This document shows, piece after piece, positions 29,797 to 38,157 of a stretch of 64,000 nucleotides of DNA. The notes under the pieces are model-generated. The model was not told the origin of the DNA, ran no database searches, and was given only the letters and a program-made list of their open reading frames with translations. Origin of the DNA: Christiangramia bathymodioli (GTDB lineage Bacteria; Bacteroidota; Bacteroidia; Flavobacteriales; Flavobacteriaceae); NCBI GenBank assembly GCA_009735695.1, contig SRSL01000002.1, forward strand, positions 425,229-489,228, in the 5' to 3' direction. The position numbers and the translations under genes are program-made. Position 1 is the stretch's first letter; the number at the start of each line of letters is the position of its first letter.

Positions 29797-31043
29797 AGCT
29801 AGTCTTAAAATCGGTTACAGTCTTAGATGAATCATCGGCCCACCATCAAAAGTCGGTTGACATCCTTATCGAAAACGGAATAATTAAAAAGATCGGAAAG
29901 TCAATCAACGAAAAAACCGATCAGGAAATAGCCGTTCCCAATCTACATGTTTCGAAAGGCTGGTTTGATAGTAGCGTAAGTTTTGGCGAACCTGGATTCG
30001 AAGACAGGGAAACCATCGCAAACGGACTTGATACGGCTGCCAAATCTGGATTTACCTCTGTTGCGCTCAATCCCTATACGCAACCGGTGCTGGATCATAG
30101 TTCAGGTATCGCGTCTGTTAAGAACAAAGCGAGCCAGCATCCTGTTGTTTTATATCCGGTTGGAGCGCTTACCATGAAAAGCGAAGGCGTTGACCTTGCT
30201 GAACTCTTGGATATGCAGCAGGCTGGTGCCGTAAGTTTCGGGGATTACAAACTACCGCTTCGCAATCCAAATCTGCTGAAGATAGCGCTGCAATATGCAC
30301 AGAATTTCGATGCGCTGGTTCAGAGTTTCCCGCAGGAAAATCGCATTGCCGGGAACGGGATCGTTAACGAACAGGAGAACAGTACCAGGCTGGGGCTAAA
30401 AGGAATACCAAACCTGGCAGAAGAACTTCAGATCACGCGTGACCTATATTTGTTGGAATACACGGGCGGGAAATTACATATACCTACCATTTCTACTGAA
30501 AAATCGGTAAAACTTATCAGGGAAGCTAAAAAGAAAGGCCTGGATGTAAGCTGCAGTGTGGCTATTCACAATCTTTTGCTAACAGATGACGAACTGGAGG
30601 AATTCGATGCCAATACCAAGGTATTACCTCCATTACGAACTGCACAAGACGTGAAAGCTCTAAGAAAAGGACTGCAGGATGGCACGATAGATATGGTCAC
30701 TACAGACCATAACCCAATAGATACGGAACATAAAAAGGTAGAATTCGATAATGCGCTTTATGGAACCATTGGCCTGGAATCGGCTTTTGGAGCCTTGTGT
30801 ACGATTTTCGATGTAAATAAGACTATAGAATTCCTGACTGCCGGGAAGAAGCGTTTCGGCATTCCCGAGTATGAAATAAAAGAAGGAGAACCTGCCGATC
30901 TCAGCCTGTTTATTCCTGAAAAAGCTTTTAACTTTGCAAAAGGAGATATTTTCTCAAGCTCAAAGAACAGTATTTTTCTCGGTAAAAAATTGAACGGGAA
31001 AGCATTTGGGGTCATAACCAAAAAAGGCACGCTAACTCAGTAA
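29793..31043 (+). CDS. Dihydroorotase homologue lacking metal-binding histidines (pseudo-DHOase)
   Basis: 416 residues of the amidohydrolase/dihydroorotase family. Known DHOases have D-L-H-V-H-L-R-E-P-G; here positions 59-68 read D-S-S-V-S-F-G-E-P-G, so both metal-binding His (61, 63) and the substrate Arg are gone. The downstream His of the HxE-type motif reads VQSFPQEN, and the HxxHxST segment reads HIPTISTE, losing further ligands. The final TTDHNP is kept. It is therefore very probably non-catalytic, like the PyrC' partner of aspartate transcarbamoylase in some bacteria. It could serve as a structural partner or be repurposed; no pyrB is in this window. Confidence 0.9.
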   Translation: MKLVLKSVTVLDESSAHHQKSVDILIENGIIKKIGKSINEKTDQEIAVPNLHVSKGWFDSSVSFGEPGFEDRETIANGLDTAAKSGFTSVALNPYTQPVLDHSSGIASVKNKASQHPVVLYPVGALTMKSEGVDLAELLDMQQAGAVSFGDYKLPLRNPNLLKIALQYAQNFDALVQSFPQENRIAGNGIVNEQENSTRLGLKGIPNLAEELQITRDLYLLEYTGGKLHIPTISTEKSVKLIREAKKKGLDVSCSVAIHNLLLTDDELEEFDANTKVLPPLRTAQDVKALRKGLQDGTIDMVTTDHNPIDTEHKKVEFDNALYGTIGLESAFGALCTIFDVNKTIEFLTAGKKRFGIPEYEIKEGEPADLSLFIPEKAFNFAKGDIFSSSKNSIFLGKKLNGKAFGVITKKGTLTQ

Positions 31044-31054
31044 ATCCTGGAGCC

Positions 31055-31381
31055 ATGAATACAACAACCGGACAAGCCAAAACAACCGCAGTGGTTTCGT
31101 ACATCACGATCGTAGGGACCATTATCGCCTATTTTATGAATCTGGATCCTAAAGATCCCTTTGCCAGTTTCCATATAAGACAGGCTTTTGGGATACACAT
31201 AACCTTTTACCTGATAGGCGCTTTGGTTAGCATGTTTGACCAGGGTATTATCGTTGGGGCCTTTTATGTGTTCTTTTTCGTGCTCTGGGGATATGGACTA
31301 CTTAATGCGATTAAAGGAGAAATGCGCGAGGTACCGATTCTGGGACCTCTATTTCAAAAATGGTTTAGCACGATTACATAA
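31055..31381 (+). CDS. Small integral membrane protein, DUF4870-like
   Basis: 108 residues with three hydrophobic segments (about 15-30, 48-66 and 68-86) and the charged FASFHIRQAFGIH typical of the DUF4870/Tic20-like proteins in Bacteroidetes. Its stop and the start of the hydrolase gene share one base (TAATG), so they are translationally linked. Function unknown. Confidence 0.8.
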   Translation: MNTTTGQAKTTAVVSYITIVGTIIAYFMNLDPKDPFASFHIRQAFGIHITFYLIGALVSMFDQGIIVGAFYVFFFVLWGYGLLNAIKGEMREVPILGPLFQKWFSTIT

Positions 31382-32037
31382 TGAATAAAGATTTTTCGCT
31401 TCAACACCTGGTAAGAAAACCTAAAAAAGACAACCCAAACCCGCCTGTTTTGATCCTGCTTCACGGTTATGGAAGCGATGAGAACGATCTGTTCTCCTTC
31501 GCTGACGAACTACCCGAAGAACTGTTTATCATTTCGGCTAAGGCGCCCTACAGTATGCAGCCCTTTGGAAATGCCTGGTATGCCATTCATTGGGATAATA
31601 CAGATGGAAAATTCAGCGATGATGCGCAGGCCATTACTTCCAGGGATACCATTCGGGATTTCATAGATGAAGTGATTAGCCACTACGAGGTAGATCCTGG
31701 AAATGTTAACTTACTTGGCTTCAGCCAGGGAAGCATCCTTAGTTATGCCGTGGCACTCTCCTACCCTGAAAAAATAAGAAATGTGGTCGCGCTAAGCGGG
31801 TATGTAAATAAAGAAATTCTGAAGCAGGGCTATGAGAACAATGATTTCTCCAAACTGAAATTCTACTGCTCACATGGTTCGGTAGACCAGGTGATCCCAG
31901 TTGAGTGGGCTAGAAAGAACAAGCCTTTCCTGGATAGCCTTGGCGTTGAGAATGTATATTCAGAATTCCCCGTAGGTCACGGAGTGGCACCACAAAATTT
32001 TTATGAATTACGCGAGTGGTTTAAAGCAAGGATCTAA
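31381..32037 (+). CDS. Phospholipase/carboxylesterase family alpha/beta hydrolase
   Basis: 218 residues, PF02230-like. Nucleophile elbow GFSQGS (about 113-118), oxyanion-type LLHGYGSDENDL near the N terminus, Asp in SVDQVIPVEWA and His in PVGHGVAPQNF complete the triad. There is no signal peptide, so the enzyme is cytoplasmic and hydrolyses short acyl esters or lysophospholipids. It follows the membrane protein gene and overlaps the tail of the convergent gene by four bases. Confidence 0.93.
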   Translation: MNKDFSLQHLVRKPKKDNPNPPVLILLHGYGSDENDLFSFADELPEELFIISAKAPYSMQPFGNAWYAIHWDNTDGKFSDDAQAITSRDTIRDFIDEVISHYEVDPGNVNLLGFSQGSILSYAVALSYPEKIRNVVALSGYVNKEILKQGYENNDFSKLKFYCSHGSVDQVIPVEWARKNKPFLDSLGVENVYSEFPVGHGVAPQNFYELREWFKARI

Positions 32038-32525
32038 GAGCGAGGGTATAAAAAGGATTTCTCAGGAGTAAAACTGATCTCTCCATTTTCCCCGATCTCA
32101 TAACTTAGGAAAACTTCGCCCCAGTAAGTGCCGTCGGTAAAATCGGCGATGATCCATTTATGGTTCAAAACCCTGATTCGGTTGATACGCATATCTCCTT
32201 CCATGCCCGCATGCGGAACCAAAGGATTATCCTCGCCCGCTTTGTTCTTGCTGATAATCGCATCCTCGATCTCGGCTTCCAGGTTTTCAGTATCTATATC
32301 CCTGTTCTCGAAGTAAGTGATCGCATCCTCGTTATTTGCAAATCCAAAATAGCTCAAATCATTTTCAGATGATTGAAGAGCTGGTTCTTCCACTTTCTCT
32401 AATTCAGCTTGAAGTTGCTGGATCTGGTTTTCCTTGGAGTCCAGAATTCGCTTATCGTTCACATAAATGAAGATAGTGAACAACAGGGTGAATATGAACA
32501 GATACATCAGGATCTTGCTTTTCAT
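32034..32525 (-). CDS. Membrane-anchored coiled-coil protein, unknown function
   Basis: 163 residues: one N-terminal hydrophobic segment (ILMYLFIFTLLFTIFIYV), then a heptad-rich stretch (about 25-55, ENQIQQLQAELEKVEEP) and a soluble C-terminal domain (about 60-163). It resembles a family of flavobacterial periplasmic proteins of unknown role. Its start is two bases after the stop of the MBL hydrolase gene, so the two probably form an operon. Confidence 0.75.
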   Translation of the reverse strand: MKSKILMYLFIFTLLFTIFIYVNDKRILDSKENQIQQLQAELEKVEEPALQSSENDLSYFGFANNEDAITYFENRDIDTENLEAEIEDAIISKNKAGEDNPLVPHAGMEGDMRINRIRVLNHKWIIADFTDGTYWGEVFLSYEIGENGEISFTPEKSFLYPRS

Positions 32526-32527
32526 CT

Positions 32528-33289
32528 CTAGATCTTAATTTTAAGATTATCATAGGCCAGATGAACGCCTTCTGGCAGGCTCGCCTCTACTTCGTCATGG
32601 AATCCCAACATATGGCTTATATGTGTCAAATAGGCCTTTTCTGGCTTAACCCGTTCAATAAATTCTAAAGCTTCCTCTAGATTGAAATGTGAATGATGAG
32701 CTTCAATTCGCAGCGCATTCACAACCAAGACCTTGAGATCCTGCAACTTTTCAACTTCCTCATCTTCTATAGATTTTAGATCGGTGAGGTAAGCGAAATC
32801 TTCGATTCTGAATCCAAAAACCTGTAAACGGTTATGCATGAAATTAATCGGAGTTACCGTAAGGCCTTTAAAATTGAAGGGTTTATTCTCGATCTGGTGT
32901 TCTATAACCCCTGGAGCTCCGGGGTATTTATTTTCAGTGGTAAAGATATAATCAAATCGTTTCCGAAGGGCTTTCAGCACACGTTTATGGGCATAGACCG
33001 GAATATCTCCCTGCCTGAAAAAGAATGGGCGTATATCGTCCAGCCCGGCAGTATGGTCATTATGCTCATGCGTATAGAAAATAGCATCCAGGTGTTTCAC
33101 ATCATTGGCCAGCATCTGCTGCCTGAAATCGGGCCCGCAATCAATAAGAATATTATGCTCGTTCCATGAAATAAGAACAGATACACGCAGCCGTTTGTCT
33201 TTTGGATTTTCACTAAGGCATACCGGGTGTTCGCTCCCAATAATTGGTATTCCCTGAGATGTTCCGGTTCCTAGAAAGATAACTTGCAA
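32528..33289 (-). CDS. MBL-fold metallo-hydrolase (PhnP/RNase Z-like)
   Basis: 253 residues. The metal motif H-x-H-x-D-H is in YTHEHNDHTAGLDDIR; LGTGTSQGIPIIG at the N terminus and CGPDFRQQML are hallmarks of the PhnP-like group. A third ligand region is YLTDLKSIE and another His in AYLTHISHMLG. It acts as a cytoplasmic phosphodiesterase-like hydrolase, but substrate is not predicted. It is divergent from the 33394 gene. Confidence 0.93.
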   Translation of the reverse strand: MQVIFLGTGTSQGIPIIGSEHPVCLSENPKDKRLRVSVLISWNEHNILIDCGPDFRQQMLANDVKHLDAIFYTHEHNDHTAGLDDIRPFFFRQGDIPVYAHKRVLKALRKRFDYIFTTENKYPGAPGVIEHQIENKPFNFKGLTVTPINFMHNRLQVFGFRIEDFAYLTDLKSIEDEEVEKLQDLKVLVVNALRIEAHHSHFNLEEALEFIERVKPEKAYLTHISHMLGFHDEVEASLPEGVHLAYDNLKIKI

Positions 33290-33326
33290 AGGCTGTTATT
33301 TTTGACACAAAAGTAAATATATTTTT

Positions 33327-33355
33327 TTGTATGCCTAGCGCTTTTAGTACTTTTG
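33327..33355 (+). promoter_or_regulatory. Bacteroidetes-type promoter for 33394 gene
   Basis: TTG (33327-33329), an 18-base spacer and TACTTTTG (33348-33355) match TTG/TAnnTTTG. A transcription start near 33362 would lie downstream of the 33331 ATG and upstream of the 33394 ATG, deciding the start codon in favour of the latter. Confidence 0.65.
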
Positions 33356-33393
33356 AAGTACACAAAAAACATTGTTTACTAAAAAGAAAAAAT

Positions 33394-34857
33394 ATGCCAA
33401 TTACTATAATGGGCGACAAGGAATTTGAAAATGTTCCTTCGATAAATAGTAAAGCCCTTCGCATCAATTTGAATGAAAACATCTACGGGACGTTTTCTGA
33501 AATTGGTGCAGGCCAGGAAACAGTACGTAACTTTTTCCGGGCCGGTGGCGCATCTGGAACCATTGCCAAGGCGATGAGTGCCTATGATAAGGATTTTAGT
33601 GATGCCATTTATGGTGTGGAAAGCGACAGGCGATATGTTACCGAAGCCAGGCTGAAGAAAATGCTGGCTCACGAAACCAACCTTATCGAACAGCGAATCT
33701 CCCGCGAGAAACATCCCAATAAACTCTTCTTTACCTATGCCAATACCGTAGCTACCATAGATTTTGCCAAGAAATACAAGGGACACGGATGGGTTGGAAT
33801 CAGGTACCAGGTAGATCCAAAAGAAGATTATAACGAGATCCTGCTTCACGTTCGTTTTCACGAAAATGATGCACGGCACCAGCAAAATACCCTGGGAATC
33901 CTTGGGGTAAATCTTATATACGGGGCATATTACAAGTATGATAATCCTAAGAAACTTCTAAGATATCTGTACGATCATATAGATAAAGACCAGATCGAGA
34001 TCGATACCATTAACTTTTCCGGGCCAAGATTCGAAAAAGTAGACAATCGTTTGATGAGTTTACAACTGGTAAAAAATGGCATGACCGAGGCGGTTATGTT
34101 CGGACCTGACGGAAATAACGTGCTTCCGGCCAAAATCCTATACAAAAAGAACATCCTGGCACTTAGAGGAAGCTTCCGCCCGGTAACCAAGGTAAATATG
34201 GACATGTATGAACGCTCGAAAGAGATGTTCTTCAGTGAATCCAAGGTTTCAGAAGAGAATACAGAGATCATTTTCGAGATCACCCTTTCCAACCTTCGAG
34301 CCGAAGGTGAGATCGATGAACGGGATTTCATGGATCGCGCTGAACTGCTTTGCTCGCTTGGACAAACCGTGATGATCTCCAATTTCCAGGAATATTACCG
34401 CGTTGTGGAGTATTTCTCAAGATATTCGAAACAGCGAATGGGTCTAACCATGGGAGTGAACAACCTGGTAGATATCTTTGATGAGAAATATTACCGACAC
34501 CTAAGTGGAGGTATCCTTGAAGCATTTGGAAAGCTGTTCTTTAAAGACCTGAAGGTATATCTATATCCTCTTAAAGATCCTGAAACCGGTGAGCTTACCA
34601 CCAGCGAAAATCTTAAGGTACATCCACGTATGAAGGAATTGTACAAGTTCTTCAAGTACAATGGTCGTGTGGAAGATATTACCAATTATAACCCGGAGAT
34701 CCTGGACATCTATTCGAGAGAAGTGTTGAAAATGATCACCGAGGGAAAAGAAGGCTGGGAAGACATGCTGCCTGAAAAGACCACGAAAATGATCAAGGAT
34801 CAGAATCTTTTTAATTACAAGGAAAATAAGCAGAAGGCAAAAACCGAAGAAGTTTAA
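33394..34857 (+). CDS. Conserved Bacteroidetes protein of unknown function
   Basis: 487 residues from ATG 33394; the longer ORF from 33331 would begin inside the predicted promoter. No signal peptide, no TM. The sequence is highly charged and reads like a globular enzyme or nucleotide-binding protein: FFRAGGASGTIAKAMSAYD (about 45-63) is an attractive but non-standard loop. I have met close homologues in flavobacterial genomes under inconsistent names, so I do not assign a function. Followed 15 bases later by a 74-residue conserved ORF, with a terminator after that. Confidence 0.82.
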   Translation: MPITIMGDKEFENVPSINSKALRINLNENIYGTFSEIGAGQETVRNFFRAGGASGTIAKAMSAYDKDFSDAIYGVESDRRYVTEARLKKMLAHETNLIEQRISREKHPNKLFFTYANTVATIDFAKKYKGHGWVGIRYQVDPKEDYNEILLHVRFHENDARHQQNTLGILGVNLIYGAYYKYDNPKKLLRYLYDHIDKDQIEIDTINFSGPRFEKVDNRLMSLQLVKNGMTEAVMFGPDGNNVLPAKILYKKNILALRGSFRPVTKVNMDMYERSKEMFFSESKVSEENTEIIFEITLSNLRAEGEIDERDFMDRAELLCSLGQTVMISNFQEYYRVVEYFSRYSKQRMGLTMGVNNLVDIFDEKYYRHLSGGILEAFGKLFFKDLKVYLYPLKDPETGELTTSENLKVHPRMKELYKFFKYNGRVEDITNYNPEILDIYSREVLKMITEGKEGWEDMLPEKTTKMIKDQNLFNYKENKQKAKTEEV

Positions 34858-34872
34858 TCTAAATTCAAATAA

Positions 34873-35097
34873 ATGGAACTCAACGAGATTAAAAAAGCTT
34901 TATACAAACAAAATCCGGAAGCGAAATTACAGTTCATCAGAATCAAAGTGGCCTATTATGAAGCAGACCTGGAAGATGGTACAAAGATTAGGTTCGAGGT
35001 TCCTGTGGATGATATGGGAAGTACCGATTTTTTCCCGTCGATGGATTCCAAACTTCTTATAAGGTGGATCAATAAAGAAAACGAAGTGGAGGCTTAA
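34873..35097 (+). CDS. Small conserved protein, unknown function
   Basis: 74 residues, acidic and soluble. It follows the 487-residue gene by 15 bases and precedes a strong terminator, so it is the last gene of that unit. No motif recognised. A Lys/Glu-rich composition (LEDGTKIRFEVPVDDMG) is all that can be said. Confidence 0.7.
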   Translation: MELNEIKKALYKQNPEAKLQFIRIKVAYYEADLEDGTKIRFEVPVDDMGSTDFFPSMDSKLLIRWINKENEVEA

Positions 35098-35117
35098 TTT
35101 CCTTCCATTCAAATCAT

Positions 35118-35150
35118 AAAAAAAGCTGTTCAAAACGAACAGCTTTTTTA
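35118..35150. terminator. Intrinsic terminator between 34873 gene and murA
   Basis: The perfect stem AAAAAGCTGTTC/GAACAGCTTTTT with a short loop and flanking A/T tracts lies between two convergent genes. Confidence 0.92.
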
Positions 35151-35169
35151 TTTCATAATTTTTTATGTC

Positions 35170-36483
35170 TTAGGCGATCCGGGTGATCTTCGCCCCTATC
35201 GCTCTCAAACGTTCTTCGATATTTTCATATCCTCGATCTATTTGTTCGATATTATGAATGGTGGAAGTTCCCTTTGCGGAAAGCGCCGCGATAAGCAATG
35301 AAATTCCCGCTCTAATGTCCGGACTGGTCATGGTAGTCGCTTTCAACTGAGATTTGAAATCGTGCCCAATAACCGTAGCCCGATGCGGATCACAAAGTAT
35401 GATCTTTGCTCCCATATCTATTAATTTATCCACGAAGAACAATCGGCTTTCGAACATTTTCTGGTGAATAAGCACACTGCCTCGTGCCTGGGTGGCTGTT
35501 ACCAGCATGATGCTTAAAAGATCAGGAGTGAATCCAGGCCATGGTGCATCACTAATACTCATAATAGATCCGTCTATAAAACTCTGCACCTCGTAACCAT
35601 TGGTATGGGCTGGAATATGAATATCATCCCCTCTTCTTTCCAGTTTAATACCCAGTTTTCCGAAGGTGATCGGGATGATCCCAAGCATATCCCAATTCAC
35701 GTTCTTGATGGTGATCTCACTCTGAGTCATCGCGGCCAGCCCAATCCAGGATCCAATTTCGATCATATCTGGTAGAATGGTATGCTCGCAACCTCCCAGC
35801 TTTTCAACACCTTCAATAATAAGCAGGTTAGAACCAACGCCTTTTATATCAGCTCCCATTGAATTCAGCATTTTACATAGCTGCTGAAGATAGGGTTCAC
35901 ACGCGGCATTATAGATGGTGGTAGTGCCTTTAGCCAGAACGGCTGCCATCACGATATTTGCAGTCCCGGTAACCGAAGCTTCCTCAAGGAGCATATAATC
36001 TCCCTTGAGTCCGTTAGGAGCTTCTACTCCATAAAAACGTTCTTCTTTATTATACCTAAAGCTGGCACCCAGTTTCATAAAACCTTCAAAATGGGTATCA
36101 AGCCTTCTTCTTCCGATCTTATCTCCACCGGGTTTCGGAATAAATCCCTTTCCGAATCTACCCAAAAGCGGACCAACGATCATAATGGAACCGCGAAGCC
36201 CTCCGCCATCGACCTTGAACTGGTCACTGGCAAGATAATCCATATCCAGCTCATCGCTTTGGAAAGAATAACTTCCTTTTCCAAGCTTTTCCACCTTTAC
36301 TCCAAGATTGCCAAGCAATTTGATTAGCTTGTTCACATCCAGGATATCCGGAATATTATTGATAATTACTTTTTCATCGGTAAGCAGTACTGCACACAGG
36401 ATCTGCAGTGCCTCGTTTTTAGCTCCCTGGGGTTGAATTTCCCCGCTTAAACGATGCCCGCCTTCAATTTGAAATGTTCCCAT
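35170..36483 (-). CDS. murA: UDP-N-acetylglucosamine 1-carboxyvinyltransferase, fosfomycin-insensitive type
   Basis: 437 residues. N-terminal QGAKNEAL (19-26) corresponds to the S-G-A-K-N-A substrate loop. The catalytic loop, G-G-C-x-I-G-x-R in E. coli (Cys115), here reads PGGD121KIGRR, so the cysteine that fosfomycin alkylates is aspartate. Other signatures are intact (GLRGSIMIVGPLL, FEGFMKLGA, DIRAGISLLIAALSA). It makes UDP-GlcNAc-enolpyruvate in peptidoglycan synthesis. It is downstream of the DUF4290 gene by 15 bases. No second murA is visible here. Confidence 0.97.
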   Translation of the reverse strand: MGTFQIEGGHRLSGEIQPQGAKNEALQILCAVLLTDEKVIINNIPDILDVNKLIKLLGNLGVKVEKLGKGSYSFQSDELDMDYLASDQFKVDGGGLRGSIMIVGPLLGRFGKGFIPKPGGDKIGRRRLDTHFEGFMKLGASFRYNKEERFYGVEAPNGLKGDYMLLEEASVTGTANIVMAAVLAKGTTTIYNAACEPYLQQLCKMLNSMGADIKGVGSNLLIIEGVEKLGGCEHTILPDMIEIGSWIGLAAMTQSEITIKNVNWDMLGIIPITFGKLGIKLERRGDDIHIPAHTNGYEVQSFIDGSIMSISDAPWPGFTPDLLSIMLVTATQARGSVLIHQKMFESRLFFVDKLIDMGAKIILCDPHRATVIGHDFKSQLKATTMTSPDIRAGISLLIAALSAKGTSTIHNIEQIDRGYENIEERLRAIGAKITRIA

Positions 36484-36498
36484 TAAAAGATTGTGAAT

Positions 36499-37137
36499 TT
36501 AGTGGCGTTTACGGCCTCCTTTACGGCCAGACTTTTTTGATTTGGAATACTTCTTTTTGTTGCCTCCACCTCTAATAAGATCTGAAGCCTCACTGAGGTC
36601 TTCATCGGCATTTTTAAGGTTGATCTTGCCATTGCTTAGGTCTTTCAAATGTTCAAAGATCACTTCGTCGTCCACAGAATCCCTGTTCCAGTTAAGGTAG
36701 GATTTCTTCATGTGGTTGGCAATGGTAAGCACCAGGGCTTCTTTAAAATCACCTTCCTCCATATCTTTCGCGGCGTCTATCATTCTTTTGATGTTATTGC
36801 CATAGAATCGATATTTCGGGTTGTTTTCAGGATAGCTTAGCATATCCGGACGCTCAGCCAGCATTTCTTTTGTAGGCTTCGGAAATGGAGAATCAACATC
36901 CAGTTTGAAGTCACTGATAATAAATAACTGATCCCATAATTTATGCTGAAAATCGGGTACATCACGAAGATGAGGATTCATATTTCCCATTACCGCTATG
37001 ATAGAACGGGCTACTTTATTCCTTTCAGCACCATCTTCAATGCTTACGGCGTACTCTACCATTTTTTGCAGGTGTCTACCGTATTCAGGTATTATCAGTT
37101 TGCTCCTTTCGGAGTTGTATTCTAATGCGTTTGTCAA
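36499..37137 (-). CDS. DUF4290 domain-containing protein
   Basis: 212 residues. The opening ALEYNSERSKLIIPEYGRHL is the DUF4290 signature; the C terminus is Lys/Arg/Gly rich (KKYSKSKKSGRKGGRKRH) and could bind nucleic acid. The only start giving the full domain is a TTG at 37137; the next ATG would remove 25 conserved residues. It is upstream of murA in the same direction. Function unknown, but the family is broadly conserved in Bacteroidetes. Confidence 0.87.
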   Translation of the reverse strand: MTNALEYNSERSKLIIPEYGRHLQKMVEYAVSIEDGAERNKVARSIIAVMGNMNPHLRDVPDFQHKLWDQLFIISDFKLDVDSPFPKPTKEMLAERPDMLSYPENNPKYRFYGNNIKRMIDAAKDMEEGDFKEALVLTIANHMKKSYLNWNRDSVDDEVIFEHLKDLSNGKINLKNADEDLSEASDLIRGGGNKKKYSKSKKSGRKGGRKRH

Positions 37138-37238
37138 AATTGAAGTTTAAGTTGGTGTTTTATTTGAAGTTCGCTGATGCCTGCAAAATAGTAAATAATA
37201 CTCAAGAAGCACAATTATTAAGCGCATTTGTGCTACCT

Positions 37239-37535
37239 CTAAAGCGAGATCACTCCCTCTACATTCGCAGCCACTTCTTTGTATTTTTTGATTACAGCGT
37301 CTGGATTCTTCATGCGTACATTAATAGAAACACTGGTGTAAGTCCCTTTTTTGGATTGTTTAGTTTCGATAACCGCCCCCATATTATTAAAGATATCTTC
37401 TACCTGCCCTATTTGTTCGCCTTTAGTAGGAACTATGAATTTATATAAATATTCTGAAGGCCACATCGCCGTATCCTGAAGCTGTTTTTTAAGCTTGGCG
37501 TAAAATTCTTCAGGGTTCTTCTTTGAATCACTCAT
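37239..37535 (-). CDS. DUF493 (YbeD-like) protein
   Basis: 98 residues from the ATG at 37535, which has a GGAG ribosome-binding site and a -7 box candidate TATCTTTG (37566-37559) upstream. The longer frame up to 37673 runs into the divergent ATPase gene and is rejected. Middle segment 'YLYKFIVPTKGEQIGQVEDIF' and the C terminus 'VSINVRMKNPDAVIKKYKE' match the DUF493/YbeD alpha-beta fold implicated in binding or regulation, role unknown. Confidence 0.88.
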   Translation of the reverse strand: MSDSKKNPEEFYAKLKKQLQDTAMWPSEYLYKFIVPTKGEQIGQVEDIFNNMGAVIETKQSKKGTYTSVSINVRMKNPDAVIKKYKEVAANVEGVISL

Positions 37536-37617
37536 ATTTTTTCTCCTTCGATTGTCTGCAAAGATACAAGGATTGATCACATTTTTATAATCAATTTCAA
37601 TTGACGAAATTTGCTGG

Positions 37618-38151
37618 GTGAAAAGCAGAAAAATAGTAATAACCGGAGGGCCCGGAACTGGAAAGTCTTCCATAGTTCACCGGTTGGAAGAAAAAGGCGA
37701 AAACTGCCTGCACGAGATCTCTAGGCAGGTCACCCTGGAAGCTCAAAAAGAAGGAATAGCCCAGTTGTTCCTGGAAAGACCCTTATTGTTCAGTGAAAAA
37801 TTGCTCGAAGGCCGTTTAAAACAGTATATAGAAGCCGATAAGATGACAGGCGACCATATTTTCATAGATCGTGGTCTTCCCGATGTGCTGGCTTATATGG
37901 ATTATTTTAAAACCCCTTACCCCGATCTTTTTGACAAGATCTGCAAGGATCATCCATATGATAAGATTTTTATCCTCCCTCCCTGGAAGGAGATCTACAA
38001 AAGTGACAATGAACGATATGAAAGCTTTGAGGAAGCCTTAAAAATTTCCGATTATCTTTATTCCACCTACAGGAACTATGGTTATGAGCCACTAGAAGTT
38101 CCAAAATTATCGGTTGAAGAACGCACCCGGTTTATTTTGAATAATATTTAA
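37618..38151 (+). CDS. P-loop ATP-binding protein (AAA_28-like)
   Basis: 177 residues starting at a GTG (37618; KSRKIVITGG). Walker A is GGPGTGKSS near residues 9-17. DHIFIDRGLPDVLAYMDYF carries the Walker B-type acidic residue. The profile is that of small NTPases of the AAA_28 family, related to nucleoside kinases; substrate unknown. It is followed by recQ seven bases later, so co-transcription is likely. Confidence 0.88.
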   Translation: MKSRKIVITGGPGTGKSSIVHRLEEKGENCLHEISRQVTLEAQKEGIAQLFLERPLLFSEKLLEGRLKQYIEADKMTGDHIFIDRGLPDVLAYMDYFKTPYPDLFDKICKDHPYDKIFILPPWKEIYKSDNERYESFEEALKISDYLYSTYRNYGYEPLEVPKLSVEERTRFILNNI

Positions 38152-38157
38152 AACTGT

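Noticed and set aside
33331-33393. Longer N-terminus of the 33394 gene
   Set aside because: It overlaps a well-formed promoter whose start site would be downstream of this ATG; the residues look non-conserved and unlike a signal peptide.
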